Assembly (NCBI GenBank): GCA_027082175.1
Contig: JALWIX010000024.1
Coordinates: 1 to 64,000 of the forward strand
Direction: 5' to 3'
DNA from: Campylobacterales bacterium
GTDB lineage: Bacteria; Campylobacterota; Campylobacteria; Campylobacterales; Nitratiruptoraceae
Length of the DNA stretch: 64,000 bases
Shown: one piece after another, positions 21,084 through 30,010 of the stretch
Layout: the number at the start of each line of letters is the position of its first letter
Position numbering within the stretch: position 1 is the stretch's first letter
Notes under the pieces: generated by a model
What the model was told of the DNA's origin: nothing
Databases searched by the model: none
The model's input: only the letters and a program-made list of their open reading frames with translations
Position numbers and translations under genes: made by a program

Positions 21084-22401
21084 AGAGATAGAAGCAAAAA
21101 ATAAAGTAGAATTTTTAGCTTATCATGACACTCTTACTCTTTTGTTAAATAGAACGGCTTTTTTAGAAAAATTGGATTTTTTTATAAAGTTATCAAAAAG
21201 AGAAAAACAAGGTTTTGCAATTTTATATTTAGATTTGGACAATTTTAAGTTTATAAACGATACTTTTGGACATAGTGTGGGAGATGAACTTTTAATGATA
21301 GTATCTAAAACGTTAAAAAATATTTTAAGAGAATCTGATATTGTAGCGAGAGTAGGAGGAGACGAGTTTATTATTCTTTTGCCTTACGTAAATAATAAAG
21401 AAGATATAGAAAAGGTTTCAAAAAAAATCATAGATAACATTTCAAAAGAGTACAATATAAAAAATCATATTTTTTCCGTCACTTGCAGTCTAGGAATAGC
21501 TACTTTTCCAGATGATAGCTTAGAGGCCGAAGAGCTTATAAAATATGCTGACGTAGCTATGTATCAATCTAAAAAAACTGGAAAAAATAGATATAACTTT
21601 TTTGATATTTCTATCAAAAAAAGTATGGAAAACTATCATGAAATTGTAAAAGATTTAAAAAAAGCGTTAAAGAAAGAGGATGAGATTAGGCTCTATTTTC
21701 AACCTAAAATTTCATTGACAAATAAAGAGATTGTAAGCGCTGAGGTTTTATCTAGATGGATGCATCCCAAAAGAGGCTTAATGTATCCAAATGAATATAT
21801 CCATATCGCGGAAAATAGCAACTTGATTATTGAATATGACAATTACATCATAAAAAAGAGTTTTTTACAGATTAAAGAGTGGGAAAATTCAGAATTTAGC
21901 GATTTATCATTATCCGTAAATATCTCGGCAAGACAGTTTAAAAGCAAAGAGTTTTTATCAACGATAACGGAACTATTAAAAATTTATAAAATAGACCCGG
22001 AAAAGATAGAGTTTGAAATAACTGAAACTTTGGCGATGGACAATATCGAAAACAGCATTGAAATTCTTGAAAAGATCAAAAAACTCGGATTTAAAATATC
22101 GATAGACGATTTTGGATCGGGATATTCGTCTTTAAACTATTTAAAGAGATTACCTTATGATACTATTAAAATAGATAGAGAATTTATAAAAGATTTGCAT
22201 ATAGACAATGACGACGTCATCATAACGAAAATGATTGTGCAACTTGCAAAAACATTAAATAAAAAAGCGATAGCCGAAGGCGTTGAAAAAGATGAGCATA
22301 TTGAGATTTTAAAATCTATAGGCTGCGACTTTGTGCAAGGATACTACTTTGCAAAACCTATGGATAAAAATGATTTTTTAAACTATTTAAAAAATTTTTG
22401 A
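21070..22401 (+). CDS. C-terminal GGDEF-EAL part of the same sensor protein
   Basis: MDITEEIEAKNKVEFLAYHDTLTLLLNR..., ARVGGDEFIILLP, SAEVLSRWMHPKRG, IDDFGSGYSSLNYLKRLP. Confidence 0.88.
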   Translation: MDITEEIEAKNKVEFLAYHDTLTLLLNRTAFLEKLDFFIKLSKREKQGFAILYLDLDNFKFINDTFGHSVGDELLMIVSKTLKNILRESDIVARVGGDEFIILLPYVNNKEDIEKVSKKIIDNISKEYNIKNHIFSVTCSLGIATFPDDSLEAEELIKYADVAMYQSKKTGKNRYNFFDISIKKSMENYHEIVKDLKKALKKEDEIRLYFQPKISLTNKEIVSAEVLSRWMHPKRGLMYPNEYIHIAENSNLIIEYDNYIIKKSFLQIKEWENSEFSDLSLSVNISARQFKSKEFLSTITELLKIYKIDPEKIEFEITETLAMDNIENSIEILEKIKKLGFKISIDDFGSGYSSLNYLKRLPYDTIKIDREFIKDLHIDNDDVIITKMIVQLAKTLNKKAIAEGVEKDEHIEILKSIGCDFVQGYYFAKPMDKNDFLNYLKNF

Positions 22402-22403
22402 AG

Positions 22404-22508
22404 ACTCCTCCCCAGATACCCGCGGCACACAGTCTCAAAAGGTGCTCTGCTGCGTTCCCGCCCTGAAGCTTTGCCTCTTAAGACTGTTGCACGGGTCTGA
22501 AGAGGAGC
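22404..22508 (-). ncRNA. ffs: Signal recognition particle RNA (4.5S, small bacterial type)
   Basis: Minus strand GCUCCUCUUCAGACCCG...CUUCAGGGCGGGAACGCAGCAGAGCACC...GCGGGUAUCUGGGGAGGAGU; conserved SRP tip motif and complementary ends. Confidence 0.85.
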
Positions 22509-22541
22509 ATTGAAAGCTCAAAAAGCTCTCAATGCTCCTCT
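22501..22541 (-). repeat. 18-bp hairpin between tRNA-Ser(GGA) and SRP RNA
   Basis: AGAGGAGCATTGAGAGCT-TTTTG-AGCTTTCAATGCTCCTCT on minus strand (one G-U pair). Confidence 0.85.
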
Positions 22542-22543
22542 CC

Positions 22544-22634
22544 TGGCGGAGAGAGTGGGATTCGAACCCACGAAGGGCTGTTAACCCTTACACGCGTTCC
22601 AGGCGTGCGCCTTCAACCACTCGGCCATCTCCCC
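22544..22634 (-). tRNA. tRNA-Ser(GGA)
   Basis: GGGGAGAUGGCCGAGU...CACGC-CUGGAAC-GCGUG...GGUUCGAAUCC...CCA encoded; long variable arm. Confidence 0.95.
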
Positions 22635-22717
22635 ATATTAGTAGATAATTGATGGTTGATAGTTATTCGGTTTTAACTGTTTACTATAAACTATCGACTA
22701 TCCACTAACTAACAAAG

Positions 22718-22809
22718 TGGCGGGGAGGCAGGGATTCGAACCCTGGGTGGGCTCATCACCCACGCCGGTTTTCAAGACCGGTGCATTAAACCAGCTCTGC
22801 CACCTCCCC
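22718..22809 (-). tRNA. tRNA-Ser(UGA)
   Basis: GGGGAGG...CCUCCCC acceptor stem; anticodon loop CUUGAAA; long variable arm; CCA encoded. Confidence 0.94.
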
Positions 22810-22828
22810 TTCCGGGAGAAAAGTAGTT

Positions 22829-22902
22829 TGGAGGCGGCACCCGGATTCGAACCGGGGATCAGGGCTTTGCAGGCCCGTGCCTTACCACTTGGCTATGCCG
22901 CC
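22829..22902 (-). tRNA. tRNA-Cys(GCA)
   Basis: GGCGGCAUAGCCAAGUGGUAAGGCACGGGCCUGCAAAGCCCUGAUCCCCGGUUCGAAUCCGGGUGCCGCCUCCA. Confidence 0.95.
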
Positions 22903-23060
22903 GCAATGAATACATAAACGATCGTTTTTAGATGCGTTAAATTTTAAGTTAACCTAAATAATCGCGATTTTCTATGTAATCGCTACGCTCTGTATATATG
23001 AAAATCACTTTAAAGCGCTTTAGTAAAAAAATTGACAAGCTGTTGTCAATTTTTCACATA

Positions 23061-23148
23061 TGGTGCCCGAGGCCGGACTTGAACCGGCACGGAGAAAACC
23101 TCCGAGGGATTTTAAGTCCCTTGCGTCTACCAATTCCGCCACCCGGGC
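23061..23148 (-). tRNA. tRNA-Leu(UAA)
   Basis: GCCCGGGUGGCGGAAUUGGUAGACGCAAGGGACUUAAAAUCCCUCGGAGG...GGUUCAAGUCCGGCCUCGGGCACCA. Confidence 0.95.
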
Positions 23149-23187
23149 AAAAAGCGTTGAGAAAAACATCGACTGCTTTAAAAAAAA

Positions 23188-23262
23188 TGGAGCGGGAGAC
23201 GGGATTCGAACCCGCGACCCCAACCTTGGCAAGGTTGTGCTCTACCCCTGAGCTACTCCCGC
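23188..23262 (-). tRNA. tRNA-Gly(GCC)
   Basis: GCGGGAGUAGCUCAGGGGUAGAGCACAACCUUGCCAAGGUUGGGGUCGCGGGUUCGAAUCCCGUCUCCCGCUCCA. Confidence 0.96.
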
Positions 23263-23364
23263 GTGTTAATTTGGAATGAAATTATAACTAAATTATTTTA
23301 AATTGTAAATAGATTGTATAAGTCCAATAGATATGGCACTCATTATGATTTTGAAAATTTATAT

Positions 23365-24894
23365 TTAATTTTTACATAGATTTATAGTAAAAACTGCGCC
23401 ATCTTTTTCATTTCTTAGTTCTAATTTTCCTTTGCATTTTTCTTCTACGATGAGTTTGCTCAAATATAGTCCGAGTCCGGTTCCTTTCTCTCCTTTAGTG
23501 CTAAAATAGGGCTCAAAGATTTTTTTTATTATTTTGGAGGGTACGCCTCCTCCGTTATCCGCTATCTCTAGTTTACATCCGTCTATCAAAATTTTGATTT
23601 TTCTTACGCGTTTATTTTCTATAGCGTCAACGGCGTTTTTTATAATGTTTATAACTGCTTGCAAAAGATCGTTTTCATATGTTTTTAACTCTTTTATAGA
23701 CTTTTTCTCTATATCTAGTTCAATATCTTTTACATAAAGTAAATGTTCTAAAATCTCTACAGCTTTTTGTACAATTTTGCCAAAATCTGTTTTTACGATA
23801 TTTTTTTGCGGTTTAAAAAAGTTCCTAAAATCTTCAATAGTCGTATCTAAGTAGTTGATCTGCCGTAAGATATGCTCACAGTTTTCTTTAATCTTTTCTA
23901 TATCATACTCTTTAAGTTCCAACCATATTTTAACGTTATTAGCTATCGTGCTAATAACGTTAAGAGGTTGTCTCCATTGATGGGCGATGATTGCTATTAG
24001 TTCTCCCATAGCGGCTAGTCTAGATTGTGCGAGTAGCATCTTTTCCTGTTCTACGTTTTTAGCAACTTCAACTTTAACTATCTGTTCAAGTTTCTCATTT
24101 AATCGTTGCAACTCCACTGTTTTACGTTTGAGTTGCATCTGCTGTTCAAAATAGTCTATCCAAAAGTCTACTTTTAAAATAAACTCTTCCGCAACAAAAG
24201 GTTTTTTAATATAATCGTTAGCTCCGCTTTTGAGTATCTTTCTAACAAGACCTGGCGTATTGCTTCCTGAGAGTACGATAATAGGCAAATAGATAAGATA
24301 AGGTTTTTCTCTGATTTTTTTTAAAATCTCTAAACCGTGAAGGTCTGGTAGTTCGATATCTAAGATTATAAGTTCATACTCTTTTTTTTCCAATAGTTCC
24401 AATCCATCTTTTCCGGTATATGCGCCGTCTACGTTGTAATTTCTCGTTTCTAAGATTCTTTTAACTTGTCGAACCACAAATTTTGAGTCGTCGATAATAA
24501 GTATATCTTTTTTCTTTCTAGATAAAAAGTGTTCGAAAATCTTGATCACTTCCTCTACAGAATAGAGAAAGTTCTGATCTTTGATAATATAGTCCAATAT
24601 TCCTCTGTTAAACAACTCTTGTCTTAAAGATTCGTCATCGGCTGTAGAAGTAAGAACTATTATCTTGGTTTCGGTTATTGTCTGTATACTCCCTAAAAGG
24701 TCTATGCCTTCGCCGTCTGGTAGATGTAGATCTAAAATCAAAAAATCGTAATTTTTTTGATTTAGTTTATCCTCGGCCTCTTTTAGAGTAAAGGCTTGAG
24801 TCACTTTTAATCCCAGCTCTTCAAGTCTTTTAGAAAGGATGTTGTTAATAGTTTTAGAGTCCTCTATTAACAAAACTTCAAAAACTTGTTTCAT
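23365..24894 (-). CDS. Hybrid sensor: REC-REC-histidine kinase
   Basis: Two receiver domains (DFLILDLHLPDGEG; ELIILDIELPDLHG), kinase core AIIAHQWRQPLNVIS, NIIKNAVDAIE, GTGLGLYLSK. Confidence 0.93.
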   Translation of the reverse strand: MKQVFEVLLIEDSKTINNILSKRLEELGLKVTQAFTLKEAEDKLNQKNYDFLILDLHLPDGEGIDLLGSIQTITETKIIVLTSTADDESLRQELFNRGILDYIIKDQNFLYSVEEVIKIFEHFLSRKKKDILIIDDSKFVVRQVKRILETRNYNVDGAYTGKDGLELLEKKEYELIILDIELPDLHGLEILKKIREKPYLIYLPIIVLSGSNTPGLVRKILKSGANDYIKKPFVAEEFILKVDFWIDYFEQQMQLKRKTVELQRLNEKLEQIVKVEVAKNVEQEKMLLAQSRLAAMGELIAIIAHQWRQPLNVISTIANNVKIWLELKEYDIEKIKENCEHILRQINYLDTTIEDFRNFFKPQKNIVKTDFGKIVQKAVEILEHLLYVKDIELDIEKKSIKELKTYENDLLQAVINIIKNAVDAIENKRVRKIKILIDGCKLEIADNGGGVPSKIIKKIFEPYFSTKGEKGTGLGLYLSKLIVEEKCKGKLELRNEKDGAVFTINLCKN

Positions 24895-24895
24895 T

Positions 24896-26863
24896 TTAAA
24901 ACTCTAAAGGTTCAGGTTTTCCAAAAAAATAGCCTTGTAACATATCTACGCCTAAATCTTGCAATGTTTTAACCGTAGTCTCATTTTCTACAAACTCTGC
25001 GACGATTTTCATGTTTTGTTCTTTAGCAAAGGTTACTATACTTTTTACAACCGAATGACTAATAGGATTTTGGTTTATATCTTTGATCAAAGAGCCGTCA
25101 ACTTTTAAAAAATCTGGCTCATATTCGATAAGCCTAGAGTAGTTTGAGTATCCTTTGCCAAAATCATCAATCGCTATGGTGGCTCCCATTGATTTTACTA
25201 GTTTTATAAAGTTTTTTACTACTTTAAAATCATGAGCTTTTTCGTCTTCGAGCAACTCAAAAGTTATTCTATCTACGCAAGGGCGATGTTCGGATAAAAT
25301 ATGGATTATATTGGAACGAACATCGTCGTTTTCTATATCCAATACCGATAGATTTATGCTTACTTGTTTATTGGTATTATGTAAAAGCTCTATCGTTTTT
25401 TCTATAACCGCTAAAGTAATTTTTGGATAAAGATTGCTCAATTTAGAAGCGTCTAAAAAATAAAAAGGAGTCTTTATCTCGCCGCTAGAAGTGCGCATAC
25501 GCACAAGAGCTTCATATTTTACTATTTCTGAAGTTCTTGAATCGACTATAGGTTGGTAATAAACCAAAATAGAGTTATTATTTAGCGCATATTTTATCTC
25601 TTCTATAATTTTTATATTCTCTTCTACCCTTTTTCTATATTCCTTTGCCAGATTGTTTGCGACTATAAAATATTTCTGTTCCTTTTCTAGCTTTTTCAAA
25701 CCAAAAATAGCCGACTCATAAAAGTAATCTCCCTCATAAACTACGCTCATTAATACGGAAATATCGTATTGTATTGCCTTGTCTATCGTTATTTTGTCCT
25801 GTTGAATCTTTTTTTGAATCTTTTTTAAAAGCTCAACTATCTCTTTATCACTACTTTTTTTTTCAATCAGAAGCGCATATAAACCGTTTTCGAGATGAAA
25901 TATATGATCTGTTTGAAAATATTGATAAAAAATTTTATTAAAATATTTAAGAACTCTATTTTCAAGTCTCTCTAAAATCTCTTGGGGATAAAACTCCTCT
26001 AAAAGCGTGTACTGTTCGAGTTTCATTAAAACGAAAACTTTATTTGGCGAATCTTTAATAGCTTTTAACAGTAATTTTTTAGGATTTACTAAATGCGTAA
26101 CATCTTGTCTGATTGAAATAAACTCTTGGATATTGCCCTCGTTATCCAATATTGGTTTAATCAGGCTTTGAACGTAGTAGGTCTTTCCATCTTTGTCTAA
26201 ATTTCTAATTATGCCTTTAAAACTCTTTTTTGACAATATAGTTTTCCAAAGTTTTTTAAAGAACTCTTTTGGAACGTCCGGATGTCTGATAATATTGTGA
26301 GGTTTGCCTAGAAGTTCCTCTTTAGAGTATTTTGAGATTTTTTCAAAATTTTTGTTAACATAGGTTATCTTCCCTGTCGCATCAGTTTTTGATACTATCG
26401 TACCTTCGTCCATAGCCTCTTTGTACTGTTTTAAAAGATATTTATATCGCTCAACTTCTCTTTTTTGTATTAACGTTGAAATAGTCTTTTGCAAAGTAGT
26501 GATCAGCTGTTCAAACTGAATCGGTTTTATAAGATATCCGTCCACGCCCTCTTTTATCAACTCTATAAAGTAGTTAGCCTCGTCATACGCGGATAAGACT
26601 ATTATGGGTATTTCTTGGTCGATTTTGCGAATTTCGCGAATGAGTTTTAAACCGTTCATTTTAGGCATATTAATATCGGTAATTATTAAATCAATATTCT
26701 CTTTTTCAAAAATCTCATAACCTTCCAATCCGTTTTTTGCGGTTTTAACTTCGGCAAAAAATTTTTTTAAAAGCGTTTGCGTTACATATAAAACCTCTTC
26801 GTTATCTTCTATGAGCAAAACTTTAAAATTTTTAGCTTCCTCTTGCAACTTTTTTATATCCAT
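24896..26863 (-). CDS. REC-PAS-(degenerate GGDEF)-EAL protein
   Basis: LIITDINMPKMNG receiver; PAS GKITYVNKNFEKISKYSKEELLGKPHNIIRH; EAL VKYEALVRMRT, IDDFGKGYSNYSRL; ORF opens to 26896 but MDIKK is the likely start. Confidence 0.88.
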   Translation of the reverse strand: MDIKKLQEEAKNFKVLLIEDNEEVLYVTQTLLKKFFAEVKTAKNGLEGYEIFEKENIDLIITDINMPKMNGLKLIREIRKIDQEIPIIVLSAYDEANYFIELIKEGVDGYLIKPIQFEQLITTLQKTISTLIQKREVERYKYLLKQYKEAMDEGTIVSKTDATGKITYVNKNFEKISKYSKEELLGKPHNIIRHPDVPKEFFKKLWKTILSKKSFKGIIRNLDKDGKTYYVQSLIKPILDNEGNIQEFISIRQDVTHLVNPKKLLLKAIKDSPNKVFVLMKLEQYTLLEEFYPQEILERLENRVLKYFNKIFYQYFQTDHIFHLENGLYALLIEKKSSDKEIVELLKKIQKKIQQDKITIDKAIQYDISVLMSVVYEGDYFYESAIFGLKKLEKEQKYFIVANNLAKEYRKRVEENIKIIEEIKYALNNNSILVYYQPIVDSRTSEIVKYEALVRMRTSSGEIKTPFYFLDASKLSNLYPKITLAVIEKTIELLHNTNKQVSINLSVLDIENDDVRSNIIHILSEHRPCVDRITFELLEDEKAHDFKVVKNFIKLVKSMGATIAIDDFGKGYSNYSRLIEYEPDFLKVDGSLIKDINQNPISHSVVKSIVTFAKEQNMKIVAEFVENETTVKTLQDLGVDMLQGYFFGKPEPLEF

Positions 26864-27211
26864 AACTATCCTCTGCGGCAATAGAGCCGGTTGCAAAATT
26901 TATATCTATGTTCAATTTATAAAGCAAAATTAATTATATAAACTTAAGCTTAAATCTGTTTTATAAAAAATCGAATATTGGATAGATTTAATCCGGTTTT
27001 CGCATATTTCGTTTCAGCGCTATTTTTATATATGCTATATAGGATTTTTAAAAATTTCAACTCTTCTAGAGTGAAAATTTAAAATTTTTCAGCGTTCTAT
27101 AGTGAAATCCGGGGTTAAAACTGCTATCTCTTTTTTATTTTTAAAAATATTAATTTAACTATTTTTTTATATAATAAAAGCGAAAAAAACATAAAGAGGT
27201 TAGGAGAGAAA

Positions 27212-28558
27212 GTGAAAATTCAACGTTTTAGCCGAGTCGGTTTTATAATGGCGGCTGCAGGAAGCGCAGTTGGACTTGGAAATATCTGGAAATTTCCATA
27301 TATGACTGGAGAGTATGGAGGAGGCGCTTTTGTTTTAGTTTATCTGATCACAATAGCTTTTATCGGATTTTCTGTAATGGTTGCGGAAATGCTTATCGGA
27401 GCTCTGGGTAGAAAAGATACGGTAGGAAGTTTTGAAACTTTAGCTCCTCCAAATAAAAAATATTGGAAATATGCCGGTTTGATGGGTTTTAACGGTATTA
27501 TAATTATGACTTTCTACTCGGTGGTCATCGGGTGGATTTTTTATTATCTAATCAAACTAATGTTCGGACTGCCATCAACTACCGAAGATGCAAAAACGAT
27601 TTTTGATACTTTGGTAACACAAAGTCCTGGAGTTTCTATTTTTTATCATACGATTGCAGTTATTATAGTAGGATATATAGTACATAAAGGAATCAAAAGC
27701 GGTATAGAAAAGATAAATCTTATACTTATGCCGGCGCTAATACTGATCCTTTTTGGACTTCTTTTATACGCTTTCTCTTTAGACGGATTTGCAAAGGCTT
27801 GGAGTTTTATGTTTGAGCCAAAATGGGACAAACTAAACTCGGAAGCGATAGTAAGAGCGGTTGGTCATTCGTTTTTTACTCTCTCTCTTGGTATGGGAGC
27901 TATTATGACATACGCCGCTTCTTTGCCAAAAGATGCAAATATAACAAAAACAGCATTTATAGTGACCTTTATGGATACTTTTATAGCGCTTATAGCCGGT
28001 TTGGTTATTTTTAGTTTTCTTTTTCAGTTTGGCGCATCTCCCTCTCAAGGGCCTGGGCTTGTTTTTATATCTTTACCAACTATTTTAAATAATTTTGGCT
28101 CTTTGGGCATTATTTTTGCGCTACTCTTCTTTTTATCTTTGGCATTTGCCGGAATCACTTCGGCTATAAGCCTTGTCGAGCCGGTAGTTCAATATCTAAT
28201 AGATAGATTCGATTTTAGCAGGAGCAAAGCCGTAGTTTTTATAAGCTTTATCTATTGGCTAGTAGGCATAGCCGCTCTGCTCTCTTATACCAAAGGGTGG
28301 GAAGATATTTTCAATATAGCGGGTAAACCGATATTTGATATATTAGAGTATACTACCGATTCAATACTGTTGCCTCTGGGAGGACTTTTAATAGCGATCT
28401 TTATAGGCTATGAAATACATCAAGATAGGGTAAAAACCGTATTAGAGCCGGAAATGGGAGAAAAAATTTATAAAATATGGAGATTTTCAATCCGTTATAT
28501 CGCTCCTATATCCCTACTATTTATGATGTTAAACTTAATGGGAATTATAAAAATATGA
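27212..28558 (+). CDS. Sodium-dependent neurotransmitter-symporter (NSS/SNF) family transporter
   Basis: RVGFIMAAAGSAVGLGNIWKFPYMTGEYGGGAFVLVYL. Confidence 0.95.
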   Translation: MKIQRFSRVGFIMAAAGSAVGLGNIWKFPYMTGEYGGGAFVLVYLITIAFIGFSVMVAEMLIGALGRKDTVGSFETLAPPNKKYWKYAGLMGFNGIIIMTFYSVVIGWIFYYLIKLMFGLPSTTEDAKTIFDTLVTQSPGVSIFYHTIAVIIVGYIVHKGIKSGIEKINLILMPALILILFGLLLYAFSLDGFAKAWSFMFEPKWDKLNSEAIVRAVGHSFFTLSLGMGAIMTYAASLPKDANITKTAFIVTFMDTFIALIAGLVIFSFLFQFGASPSQGPGLVFISLPTILNNFGSLGIIFALLFFLSLAFAGITSAISLVEPVVQYLIDRFDFSRSKAVVFISFIYWLVGIAALLSYTKGWEDIFNIAGKPIFDILEYTTDSILLPLGGLLIAIFIGYEIHQDRVKTVLEPEMGEKIYKIWRFSIRYIAPISLLFMMLNLMGIIKI

Positions 28559-28580
28559 GCCTATTTTATAGGCTCATATT
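28552..28580. terminator. Bidirectional terminator between convergent genes
   Basis: AATATGAGCCTA-TTTTA-TAGGCTCATATT, 12-bp stem. Confidence 0.8.
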
Positions 28581-28586
28581 AAAAAG

Positions 28587-29366
28587 TTAAAATTGGATCA
28601 TTCCCTCTGTTGGACTCGAAGCGGTAGCGTATGGTTTTTTCGGAATACGCCCTGCCAAATAGCTAAGTCTTCCGGCAATTACTGCATGTTTCATAGCTTC
28701 CGCCATAGTGATAGGATTTTTAGCTTGAGCTATAGCGGTATTTGTAAGTACTCCGTCAGCTCCTAATTCCATCGCTATTGCAGCGTCGCTTGCGCATCCG
28801 ACACCTGCGTCAACTATTACGGGAACATTTACGGCCTCTTTAACAAATACAACGTTGTATCTATTTTGGATTCCTAGTCCGCTTCCTATTGGGGCTGCTA
28901 ACGGCATAACTGCGGCAGCTCCGGCATTTTCAAGTCTCTTTGCAACAATAGGATCGTCGTTGGTGTAAGCCATAACGGTAAATCCCTCTTTTGCCAAAAC
29001 TTCACAAGCTTTAACAGTCTCTATTACGTCTGGATATAAAGTTTTTTCAGTATCTCCTATAATTTCTAGTTTTATTATATCTATGCCTGTAGCTTCTCTA
29101 ACTAGTCTAAAAAGCGTTATAGCCTCCTCGGCGGTTACGCAACCTGCGCTATTTGGCAAAAACTGAACGTCGCTATCTTTAAAATAGTCCATAAGATTCT
29201 CTTTGTTTGGATCGGTAATATTTACTCGTCTTACAGCGACTGTTATCATTTCCGCCCCACTTGCGATAGTCGCGTCATACGTAGTTTGAAAATCGGGATA
29301 TTTTCCGCTTCCAACTATAAGTCTGCTTGTGAATTCATATTTTCCTATTTTTAAAATATCAGCCAT
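28587..29366 (-). CDS. thiG: Thiazole synthase
   Basis: [59 protein letters not shown]. Confidence 0.97.
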   Translation of the reverse strand: MADILKIGKYEFTSRLIVGSGKYPDFQTTYDATIASGAEMITVAVRRVNITDPNKENLMDYFKDSDVQFLPNSAGCVTAEEAITLFRLVREATGIDIIKLEIIGDTEKTLYPDVIETVKACEVLAKEGFTVMAYTNDDPIVAKRLENAGAAAVMPLAAPIGSGLGIQNRYNVVFVKEAVNVPVIVDAGVGCASDAAIAMELGADGVLTNTAIAQAKNPITMAEAMKHAVIAGRLSYLAGRIPKKPYATASSPTEGMIQF

Positions 29367-29434
29367 AATTTTCTCCTAAATGGGATAATTTTTATCTTAT
29401 TTTACTTTAAAAAGCTTTCATAGTCAAAATTTTT

Positions 29435-30010
29435 CTAATTTATCAAAAGATTTTTAATTACTTTTGGATAAAGTTCATACTCTAATTGATGAATTTTTTT
29501 TTCAAACTCTTCGAAACTTTCATTGTCTCTATGGAAACAGCGTTGATCTAAAATCTCGCCCGAATCGAGTTCATCGCTTACTCTATGAACAGTAACGCCG
29601 GCGACTTTCATTTGGCTTTCAAAACTTTTTTTTATTGCGTTAGCTCCTTTGAAAAGAGGCAATAAGGATGGATGAATATTGATTGCGTTTTTTATATTGG
29701 ATGTAAAAACAGGAGATAAAATCCTCATAAAGCCCGCTAAAATAACAAGATGCGGATTAACTTTTTTTATGCTTTTAACTAAAATTTCGTCAAACTCTTC
29801 TCTTGATGAGAAGTTTCTATGATCGATAACTTCGACCTCAATTTCATAATTTTTAGCTTTTTCGATACCTTTTGCATGAGGATTATTGGTTATGGCTTTG
29901 ACGATTTCGATTTTTTTACCTTCAAACTCTTTTTTATGAAGTTTTTTAATAATATTTTCAAGATTAGTCCCTTCGCCGCTAAACAAAACTACCAACTTTT
30001 TTAAAGACAT
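29435..30010 (-). CDS. purN: Phosphoribosylglycinamide formyltransferase
   Basis: VVLFSGEGTNLENII, LAGFMRILSP, INIHPSLLPLFKGANAI. Confidence 0.93.
   Translation of the reverse strand: MSLKKLVVLFSGEGTNLENIIKKLHKKEFEGKKIEIVKAITNNPHAKGIEKAKNYEIEVEVIDHRNFSSREEFDEILVKSIKKVNPHLVILAGFMRILSPVFTSNIKNAINIHPSLLPLFKGANAIKKSFESQMKVAGVTVHRVSDELDSGEILDQRCFHRDNESFEEFEKKIHQLEYELYPKVIKNLLIN

Noticed and set aside
22636-22715. Repeat-like sequence between two tRNA-Ser genes considered as a CRISPR or att site
   Set aside because: Units are too short and degenerate, with no spacer structure, integrase or cas gene nearby
22717-23279. ORFs 22717..22917, 22998..23279, 23020..23232 and 23060..23251 in the track
   Set aside because: They are translations through or antisense to tRNA genes (GFEPW/GIRTRD-type peptides are typical spurious products of tRNA antisense); the tRNAs are clear
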